Assembly: GCA_900759325.1 (NCBI GenBank)
Contig: CAAEUW010000005.1
Location: forward strand, 1 to 9,283
Origin: an uncultured Peptostreptococcus sp.
GTDB taxonomy: Bacteria > Bacillota > Clostridia > Peptostreptococcales > Peptostreptococcaceae
DNA: 9,283 bases
Reading direction: 5' to 3'
Shown here one piece after another: positions 1 to 5,624 of this stretch. Within the stretch, counting starts at the first letter, position 1. Each line of letters opens with the position of its first letter. The position numbers were made by a program, and so were the translations under genes. The notes under the pieces were generated by a model, which did no database searches, was not told the origin of the DNA, and saw only the letters and a list, made by a program, of their open reading frames with translations.

Positions 1-52
1 CTTTCGTGGTATGTATATTATAAAGATGCATTTGTATTGTACTAAAAACTAG
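1..52 (+). other. possible 3' end of an upstream gene
   Basis: Two of the three + frames are open from the window edge. One ends at TAA 43-45 after 14 codons, reading LSWYVYYKDAFVLY. The other ends at TAG 50-52 after 16 codons. Either would place a stop just before the stem-loops at 54-121, as expected for the tail of a gene outside the window. The stretch is too short to choose a frame or name a product. Confidence 0.25.
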
Positions 53-53
53 A

Positions 54-81
54 AAAGTCCACACTTTTACATGTGGACTTT
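54..81 (+). terminator. stem-loop upstream of the array, possible bidirectional terminator
   Basis: A perfect 10-bp stem, AAAGTCCACA (54-63) with TGTGGACTTT (72-81), has an 8-nt loop. On the + strand the following T-tract is weak (TTTGTCT). On the - strand the stem is followed by CTTTTCTAGTTTTTAG, so it may also stop transcription in that direction. It is the first of two closely spaced hairpins before gene 1. Confidence 0.55.
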
Positions 82-93
82 GTCTACAGTCTG

Positions 94-130
94 AACTCTC
101 TATATAAATATATAGGGAGTTTTTATTTTA
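94..130 (+). terminator. Rho-independent terminator of the upstream unit
   Basis: Positions 94-104 pair with 111-121 as an 11-bp stem with one T-G wobble (99/116) and a 6-nt loop. The T-rich tail TTTTTATTTTA (120-130) follows. This is the standard intrinsic terminator layout. It isolates gene 1 from the gene to its left, so gene 1 should rely on its own promoter. Confidence 0.8.
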
Positions 131-192
131 TATAGATATATATTATTTCTTAAATACAATATAATATATTATATTTAAGAATAATTAAATTC

Positions 193-214
193 TTTGAAAA
201 TATATATTTTCAAA
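193..214. promoter_or_regulatory. 22-bp perfect palindrome upstream of gene 1
   Basis: The centre lies between 203 and 204, with arms TTTGAAAATAT and ATATTTTCAAA. It overlaps the proposed -35 hexamer. Its left edge belongs to AATTAAATTCTTTG (183-196), which recurs identically before gene 2 (2902-2915) at the same distance from the -10 box. A dimeric regulator site is an inference; A/T palindromes arise easily in such DNA. Confidence 0.45.
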
Positions 215-234
215 TTATAAAATAATGTTATAAT
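207..234 (+). promoter_or_regulatory. promoter of gene 1
   Basis: The -10 box is a perfect TATAAT at 229-234. The best -35 at 16 bp spacing is TTTTCA (207-212), a weak match to TTGACA. Transcription should begin near 241, leaving a leader of about 60 nt before the Shine-Dalgarno at 288. The in-frame ATG at 239 therefore lies at or before the transcript's 5' end. Confidence 0.6.
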
Positions 235-287
235 ATATATGATCGGGTTAAAGGAATTTTTATTCATTATAAAACAAAAAAAGTATA

Positions 288-293
288 AGGAGG
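288..293 (+). promoter_or_regulatory. ribosome binding site of gene 1, decides the start
   Basis: AGGAGG is the consensus Shine-Dalgarno. It is followed after 8 nt by ATT at 302. No ATG, GTG or TTG in any frame lies at a workable distance. Genes 2, 3 and 4 have the same 8-nt spacing to their proposed starts, which supports ATT 302 as the initiation codon. Confidence 0.75.
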
Positions 294-301
294 ACAAGAT
301 T

Positions 302-2785
302 ATTAAAGGGATATTTAAAAAATCAACTTGCATTACTACGGCTTTACTGATGTCACTAAGCCTAATAGCAGGCACAGTGAATTCTTTTGCAGAAGAGGTA
401 GAAGAGCCTAGTACAACAAATTCATTGCCTAGTTTATCTGAATATTATGAGGATAAAGGACTTATATTTTATTCACCTGCTGAGGTGATAAAGAAGGCCT
501 ATTGGGCTGACCTGGAGCCGGGGAAGGTTTCAGGATGGGAGAGAAGTGTAAACTGGTCCCATAATGACGGTTATGATATTATAGATAATAATGAATTTAG
601 TTCGACTGGGGTTTTTCCTAAGTATGTACTAAAGCCAAATGAGACAGCCTTAAAGGATGAAAATATTGATTTTGTATTTACAGGATCCGGTGGTTTCGTT
701 AAGTTTTTACCTAGTGCAGGTATAACAGAAACCTATTCTGGTTATGTAGGATATGAATACTGGAACTTAAATCATTATTACCGCCTTGGATACCTACTTG
801 GTGATGATGCTAATTCTGGGTCTTACATTGGTAAGAGTGCTACAGATCCTGTGCCAGCAGCAAACAATCCATTTGGATTTAAGGAGACGGACCTATTGAG
901 TCAGGCTGAGATCAAGGACCCAACAAAGCTAATGGTTTATGGGGATATTATGAAAACAGGGGGTTCTGATTCTACTGAAATCGGTGAGTATAAGCAGGGC
1001 GAGGAGTTAAAGCTAGACTTCATCATGAATGATTCGTGGACTAACCGCTTTATAATGGGTATGACTCTTGATAAAACTAGGGGTAGTATGCATTCAGCAG
1101 AAACTGTTCAGAAGATATATAATGAGACAAAGGGCAAGCTGGACTCTCAAATTGTATATACACTAAGTATTCCAAAAGAGCTAGAGGCCAGAAATGTACA
1201 GGTTAAGCTTAGTGGACTTGAAGATTTTGAACTTTCACATCAAGTCAAGCCTGTTTCTTCAACAGAGAATAAGCTGGTAATGACTCTAAGATTAAAGGAT
1301 AGCTTGAGAGGTAAGCCTCAACTATGGAAGAATACTATAGAAAGAATAAAAAATCTAGATAAAAGTAAGGTGAAGTTATCGATATCAGGCTTATTTGTTA
1401 AGGCTGATGCAAGACCAGAAACTAATGTAACCCTAGTAGGAACTATAGGAGGGTATCATGACTGGGCGATTTCACGTGTGAGTGCTTGTGACGTATCAGG
1501 TGGCTCTATACCAGGAACACCATGTGGTTCATCTCCTGTTGCACCGCCACCACCTGCAGGAAATGTTCCAACTTCATCACCATTAGATAATAGTCCATGC
1601 CCAGGACCAAGTGATAGTCCATGCCCAGGACCAAGTGATAGCCCATGCCCAGGACCAAGTGATAGTCCATGCCCAGGACCAAGTGATAACCCATGTCCAG
1701 GCACACCAGACGATTGTGGACCTGCTCCAAGTTTAGGACGTAAGGTAGATACTGTATATGATCGTACTTATCTATCATTTGTAGCTAGACAGGAACCAAG
1801 TGGCAAGGACCAGGCTACACCTGGGGACAAGCCACGTCTAATATCTTATACATTTAAGGTTAAAAAGGGACCAGAAAATCCTGAAAGACCAAATCCAGGT
1901 AGGATAGATGGTCCTGATAGAATTGAAACAGCTATAAATATTTCTAAAAAGAACTATGATAAGGCTAAGACAGTAATCGTAGTTAGGCATGACCTATTCC
2001 CAGACTCAATGACAGCTTCGGTATTGGCGAAATTAAAGGATGCCCCAATACTACTTAACCCGACTGATAAGCTGGATTCAAGAGTAGGTGCAGAAATAAA
2101 GAGACTAGGTGCAGAGGAGATAATTATAGTAGGAGGTCATAATTCTATATCAGATAGGGTTAGAGAAGACCTAAAAGCCTTTGATAAGGACAGAGATGTA
2201 GAAAGAATAGCTGGTGTAGACAGGTATGGTACATCTGAAATGGTAGCTAGAAGGGTAGTTGGTATAACAGGCAAGAAGTATACAGGAGTAGTGGCTTCAG
2301 GCCAGGTATTTGCAGATGCCCTATCAGTAGGAACTTTTGCTTCTAGAGATGGATATCCTATACTTCTAGTTAAGAAGGATTCTATACCAGTACAGATTGA
2401 AAGGGCCATAAAGGACCTAGAAATTGAAAAAACTTATATAGCTGGTGGAACTAATACTATATCAAGAGCAACTGAAGCCAAGCTACCAAGAGTAGAAGAA
2501 AGAATGGCAGGTAAGGATAGGTATGAAACATCAGTAGCTATAGCTAAGTCTAAGTTCAGGGGAAGCAAGGAAGCCTATATGGCATCAGGTGAAGAATTTG
2601 CAGATGCCCTAGTTATTTCACCAATATCTGGTAAGTACAACAGACCAACATTATTGGTATCAAGAAATAAGAACAACAACCTAGTGGTTAAAAACTATAT
2701 TAAGGATAATAGGCTGACAGCTGTTACAGCTATAGGTGGAGAAAGATATATACCTTACAGTGTATTAGAAGATTTAGTTAGATAG
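302..2785 (+). CDS. secreted CWB2-anchored surface protein with Cys/Pro repeat loop (gene 1)
   Basis: This is an 827-residue exported wall protein of unknown role when started at ATT 302. Residues 1-30 form a signal peptide: K2, K6 and K7, a hydrophobic core, and a probable cut after SFA30. Residues 31-391 and 481-531 are an N-terminal head shared with genes 2 and 4, with motifs YWADLE (67-72), NPFGF, LLSQ-EIKDPTK, VYGD, SISGL and GTIGGY-DWA (380-390). I do not recognise its family. Residues 392-480 are an inserted loop with eight cysteines and a five-unit SPCPGPSD repeat. Residues 533-634, 635-733 and 734-827 are three CWB2 repeats (PF04122) with the G-DR, FPDS/FADA and GG--SIS signatures; in C. 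difficile such triplets bind wall polymer non-covalently. An ATG at 239 would add 21 residues but has no ribosome site. The gene has its own promoter and terminator. The anchor assignment is firm; the head's function is unknown. Confidence 0.93.
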   Translation: MKGIFKKSTCITTALLMSLSLIAGTVNSFAEEVEEPSTTNSLPSLSEYYEDKGLIFYSPAEVIKKAYWADLEPGKVSGWERSVNWSHNDGYDIIDNNEFSSTGVFPKYVLKPNETALKDENIDFVFTGSGGFVKFLPSAGITETYSGYVGYEYWNLNHYYRLGYLLGDDANSGSYIGKSATDPVPAANNPFGFKETDLLSQAEIKDPTKLMVYGDIMKTGGSDSTEIGEYKQGEELKLDFIMNDSWTNRFIMGMTLDKTRGSMHSAETVQKIYNETKGKLDSQIVYTLSIPKELEARNVQVKLSGLEDFELSHQVKPVSSTENKLVMTLRLKDSLRGKPQLWKNTIERIKNLDKSKVKLSISGLFVKADARPETNVTLVGTIGGYHDWAISRVSACDVSGGSIPGTPCGSSPVAPPPPAGNVPTSSPLDNSPCPGPSDSPCPGPSDSPCPGPSDSPCPGPSDNPCPGTPDDCGPAPSLGRKVDTVYDRTYLSFVARQEPSGKDQATPGDKPRLISYTFKVKKGPENPERPNPGRIDGPDRIETAINISKKNYDKAKTVIVVRHDLFPDSMTASVLAKLKDAPILLNPTDKLDSRVGAEIKRLGAEEIIIVGGHNSISDRVREDLKAFDKDRDVERIAGVDRYGTSEMVARRVVGITGKKYTGVVASGQVFADALSVGTFASRDGYPILLVKKDSIPVQIERAIKDLEIEKTYIAGGTNTISRATEAKLPRVEERMAGKDRYETSVAIAKSKFRGSKEAYMASGEEFADALVISPISGKYNRPTLLVSRNKNNNLVVKNYIKDNRLTAVTAIGGERYIPYSVLEDLVR
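1592..1711 (+). repeat. 24-bp tandem repeat encoding SPCPGPSD
   Basis: Four units (1592-1615, 1616-1639, 1640-1663, 1664-1687) are identical except for one synonymous AGT to AGC change in unit 3. A degenerate fifth (1688-1711) reads NPCPGTPD. The period is a multiple of three, so slippage changes loop length without shifting frame. Each unit adds one cysteine and three prolines. The near-identity of the DNA units, against many synonymous changes elsewhere between paralogues, suggests recent expansion. Confidence 0.95.
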
Positions 2786-2807
2786 AAAATAAAAAATAAG
2801 AAGATAT

Positions 2808-2850
2808 TTAAAGACTCTCTAAGGAATTATTTAGAGAGTCTTTAATTTTA
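2808..2850 (+). terminator. Rho-independent terminator of gene 1
   Basis: A perfect 15-bp stem, TTAAAGACTCTCTAA (2808-2822) with its complement at 2831-2845, has an 8-nt loop and the T-rich tail TTTAATTTTA. It begins 22 nt after the TAG stop, so gene 1 is probably a single-gene transcript. Confidence 0.9.
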
Positions 2851-2901
2851 AATTAATTATATAAAAAATAGAATATTATATATTTAAATACGACAAAATA
2901 A

Positions 2902-2938
2902 AATTAAATTCTTTGTATATATATACTTTTAAATTTAA
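2902..2938. promoter_or_regulatory. dyad element upstream of gene 2
   Basis: The 14-nt AATTAAATTCTTTG (2902-2915) is identical to 183-196 before gene 1 and ends 33 nt before the -10 box in both. It is followed by the palindrome GTATATATATAC (2915-2926). The flanks TTAAATT (2904-2910) and AATTTAA (2932-2938) form a further inverted pair around nearly the same centre. A regulator site is inferred. Confidence 0.45.
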
Positions 2939-2953
2939 AAAACATGATATAAT
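2926..2953 (+). promoter_or_regulatory. promoter of gene 2
   Basis: A perfect TATAAT lies at 2948-2953. The -35 region is poor: CTTTTA at 2926-2931 with 16 bp spacing, in register with the gene 1 promoter. Transcription should start near 2960. The first transcribed bases can form a small hairpin, AGTTGA (2960-2965) with TCAACT (2981-2986). A perfect -10 with a poor -35 fits a promoter that needs an activator. Confidence 0.55.
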
Positions 2954-3006
2954 ATAAATAGTTGAAGTATAAGGAATTTATCAACTTATTTTAAACTATC
3001 ACTTTA

Positions 3007-3013
3007 AAGGAGG
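3007..3013 (+). promoter_or_regulatory. ribosome binding site of gene 2, decides the start
   Basis: AAGGAGG, followed by two more G, is a strong Shine-Dalgarno. Exactly 8 nt later comes ATT 3022. Between the in-frame stop TAA 2992-2994 and ATG 3070 the frame contains no ATG, GTG or TTG. ATG 3070 has no Shine-Dalgarno before it (TTTTTCAACGGCAATAATC). Confidence 0.85.
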
Positions 3014-3021
3014 GGACCACT

Positions 3022-5415
3022 ATTAAAAGGATATTTATAAAAACAATTAGTTTTTCAACGGCAATAATCATGTCATTAGGTCTATTTGCAACTAGTATTA
3101 GCGCCGTAGAGCATGAGTACAAGGCGGGTAGACCCTTATCAAGTCTAACTGATATTGGGCCAGATGGTAAGCCTAGTATAATACATACGCCACAAGAGGT
3201 AATACAGAATACCTATTGGGCAGACTTAGAAAAGAAGATTGTCCATGGAAGAAATAGGAGTGTACACTACTCTACAGATTATGGCTGGGGAATAATGTAT
3301 AATGCTTATTTCAAGTCCGCAGGTGTATTTCCTAAGTATCTACTGGGACCAAATGAGACGAAATTAGCTGAATCAAATCTCTTAAATATAGACTATAGAA
3401 ACGTTGAGTGCGGATATATAAGCTATCTACCAAGTGTAGGTATTACGAAAACGTATGCAGGTGTTGATATTAGGAATGTGAGCGAATTCTACCGTTTTGG
3501 GCTTATGATGGATAGAGATTATAAGCTAGACTACTTTCAGGGTAGGAATTTGAAGCCTACAGACCGTATACCAGCGATGGAAAACCCATTTGGATTTAGT
3601 GAAACAGAACTTTTAAGTCAAGACGAAATTAAAGATCCAACAAAGCAGATGGTTTACGGTGACCTTAAGAGGACAGGCTCTTCAGACTCTCGTGAAATTG
3701 GGGAATATAGGCAAGGTGATGAAGTAAAGTTAGATTTTTCAATGGATGCTTCTTGGCTTAAACGCTATATTATGGGATACACTCTTGATAGGACAAGGGG
3801 TGGAATGGATGAATATAATATACAAGTAAAATACAATGACATGAAGGGTATAATTGACTCACAGGTAGTATATACACTTGATATACCAAATGAAGTTGAA
3901 GCTAAGGATGCAAAGGTAAAGCTTAATGGCTTTGAGGATTTTGTACTTACATCCAAACTAGAACCACTTTCAGCTACGAAGAAGAAGTTGGTTATAAATA
4001 TAATGTTAAAGGAGAGCCTACGTGGTAAACCTGAGCTATGGAAGAAAACAATAGAAAAAATTAGAAGCATGGATGCTAGCGATGTTAAAGTATCTATTTC
4101 TGGACTATATGTTAAAGATACAGTAAGTCCTGGAACGACTGTTAGCTTACGTGGTACTATAGGTGGATATTTTGACTGGGCCCTTTCAAGAGAGGGAATA
4201 AATAGACCAGATCCTCCAGATTTAGACTATTATCCTGATCCAGACCAGCCATGTAGTCCAGGGGTGGGCATGGTGCCAACAGCATCGCCTCTAGAGAGCA
4301 CTGCTTGTACAGGATCTTGCTCGGGAACATCTCAAGTGACAGGTGATTCATGTGACCCTTATCCAAATGAAGACTTCCATAAGGTCAAGGATGTATATGA
4401 TCGTGTCTACCTTTACTATGTTGCTAGACAAAGTGACAATGGAAGAGACTCAGCAGCTCCTGCAAACATGCCATATTTAATATCATATAGCTTCCAGGTT
4501 AAAAAGAAACCAGATAGCTCTATTCCTGGTAGAATAGATGGCAATGATAGGACAGACACAGCAATAAAAATTTCTAAGAATACCTATGATAAGGCTAAGA
4601 CAGCCATAATTGTTAGGAAGGACCTATTCCCAGATTCAATGACTGCATCTGTATTATCCAGGTTAAAGGAGGCACCAATTCTGCTTAACCCAACTGACAG
4701 GCTTGACTCTAGAGTTAGAGATGAAATCAAAAGACTAGGGGTTGAAGAGGTCATTATAGTAGGTGGTCAGAATTCAATATCTGAAAGGGTAAGGGAAGAC
4801 TTGAAAGCCTTTGATAAAGACAGTAATGTAGAAAGAATAGCTGGTCTTGATAGGTATGAGACATCTGAAAAAGTGGCGAGAAGAGTGGTTGGAATTACAG
4901 GAAAGAAACATATTGGAGTTGTAGCTTCAGGCCAAGTATTCCCAGATGCCTTATCTGTAGGAACTTTTGCATCAAGGGATGGTTACCCAATCCTTCTAGT
5001 TAAAAAGGACATTCTACCAATCCAGGTTGAAAGGGCAATTAAGGATCTTGAAATCAATAGTGTTTATATAGCAGGTGGAACAAATACTATTTCAAAGGCT
5101 ACAGAAGCTAAACTTCCAAGGGTTGAGGAAAGAATGGCTGGCAAGGATAGGTATGAGACATCAGTGGCTATAGCGAGGTCTAAGTTTAGGGGAAGTAAGG
5201 AAGCCTTTATAGCATCAGGTGAAGAGTTTGCAGATGCTCTAGTTATATCACCTATATCTGGTAAGCACAACAAACCAACTTTATTGGTATCTAGAAATAA
5301 AAATAATAATGTAGTTGTGAAAAATTATATAAAGAATACAGGTATAACAAAGATTACTGCCATAGGAGGAGAAAAATACATCCCTTCAAGTATACTTGAA
5401 AGCCTAATTAAATAA
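3022..5415 (+). CDS. secreted CWB2-anchored surface protein, paralogue of gene 1 (gene 2)
   Basis: This is a 797-residue exported wall protein of unknown role when started at ATT 3022. Residues 1-28 form a signal peptide: K2, R3, K7, a hydrophobic core, and a cut after SISA28. A start at ATG 3070 would lose all those charges. Residues 29-389 and 454-500 match the head of gene 1 (AYWADLE, GVFPKY, NPFGFSE, LLSQDEIKDPTKQMVYGD, SLRGKPELWKKTIE, SISGLYVK, GTIGGYFDWA). Residues 390-453 are a variable insert rich in Pro/Asp/Tyr and then Ser/Thr, with C411, C429, C433 and C444. CWB2 repeats occupy 503-604, 605-703 and 704-797 and are close to gene 1 in protein, but with many synonymous changes. That pattern indicates an older duplication held by selection. 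The gene has its own promoter; its 3' end lacks a textbook terminator. Confidence 0.93.
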   Translation: MKRIFIKTISFSTAIIMSLGLFATSISAVEHEYKAGRPLSSLTDIGPDGKPSIIHTPQEVIQNTYWADLEKKIVHGRNRSVHYSTDYGWGIMYNAYFKSAGVFPKYLLGPNETKLAESNLLNIDYRNVECGYISYLPSVGITKTYAGVDIRNVSEFYRFGLMMDRDYKLDYFQGRNLKPTDRIPAMENPFGFSETELLSQDEIKDPTKQMVYGDLKRTGSSDSREIGEYRQGDEVKLDFSMDASWLKRYIMGYTLDRTRGGMDEYNIQVKYNDMKGIIDSQVVYTLDIPNEVEAKDAKVKLNGFEDFVLTSKLEPLSATKKKLVINIMLKESLRGKPELWKKTIEKIRSMDASDVKVSISGLYVKDTVSPGTTVSLRGTIGGYFDWALSREGINRPDPPDLDYYPDPDQPCSPGVGMVPTASPLESTACTGSCSGTSQVTGDSCDPYPNEDFHKVKDVYDRVYLYYVARQSDNGRDSAAPANMPYLISYSFQVKKKPDSSIPGRIDGNDRTDTAIKISKNTYDKAKTAIIVRKDLFPDSMTASVLSRLKEAPILLNPTDRLDSRVRDEIKRLGVEEVIIVGGQNSISERVREDLKAFDKDSNVERIAGLDRYETSEKVARRVVGITGKKHIGVVASGQVFPDALSVGTFASRDGYPILLVKKDILPIQVERAIKDLEINSVYIAGGTNTISKATEAKLPRVEERMAGKDRYETSVAIARSKFRGSKEAFIASGEEFADALVISPISGKHNKPTLLVSRNKNNNVVVKNYIKNTGITKITAIGGEKYIPSSILESLIK

Positions 5416-5452
5416 TATTTGCTAATATAATTTTTGAAACTTCGTAATATAT

Positions 5453-5516
5453 AAATGCCCTAATGCAAGCAAAATGAAAATGATAAATTAGCATAATAAT
5501 ATAAAGAGGGGCATTT
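5453..5516. repeat. 8-bp inverted pair overlapping the larger hairpin
   Basis: AAATGCCC (5453-5460) is the exact complement of GGGCATTT (5509-5516). The right arm shares two bases (5509-5510) with the left arm of the 17-bp inverted repeat, so the two pairings exclude each other in a transcript. The 48-nt gap makes this the weaker fold. Confidence 0.4.
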
Positions 5517-5551
5517 GAACACTGTGATAATGAACCCTCTTTATATTATTA
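5494..5551. repeat. 17-bp perfect inverted repeat between genes 2 and 3
   Basis: TAATAATATAAAGAGGG (5494-5510) pairs fully with 5535-5551. The 24-nt loop can add a CATT/AATG pairing (5512-5515 with 5529-5532). It starts 79 nt after the gene 2 stop. No T-run follows (AGAATTATAT), so it is not a textbook terminator. The T-rich outer part of the right arm could still make it a weak or bidirectional one. Other options are an mRNA 3'-end protector or an operator. Confidence 0.9.
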
Positions 5552-5610
5552 GAATTATATGTGTAGGTTAGACAATAAGTATTTTTATGGACAAGATAAA
5601 GAAAATATTT

Positions 5611-5616
5611 AGGAGG
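5611..5616 (+). promoter_or_regulatory. ribosome binding site of gene 3
   Basis: AGGAGG lies 8 nt before ATG 5625, the same spacing as in the other three genes. A second weaker site, AGGAG at 5681-5685, lies 5 nt before the in-frame ATG 5691. Sequence alone does not settle the start, but the first site is the better one. Confidence 0.7.
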
Positions 5617-5624
5617 GAAGTTAA

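Noticed and set aside
239..301. ATG 239 as the start of gene 1
   Set aside because: It is in frame but lies at the predicted transcription start, has no Shine-Dalgarno, adds residues with no counterpart in genes 2 or 4, and ignores the strong site at 288-293.
1592..1711. Regular 24-bp repeats as a CRISPR array
   Set aside because: There are no spacers; the units are contiguous, in frame and coding within gene 1.
1456..1778. Minus-strand open frames across the Cys/Pro repeat and other minus-strand frames in genes 1-4
   Set aside because: They lie wholly inside genes with firm homology on the + strand, have no ribosome sites or family signatures, and those over the repeat owe their openness to its 24-bp period.
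5494..5551. 17-bp inverted repeat as ends of a small transposable element
   Set aside because: The arms are only 24 nt apart, with no flanking target duplication and no second copy in the window.
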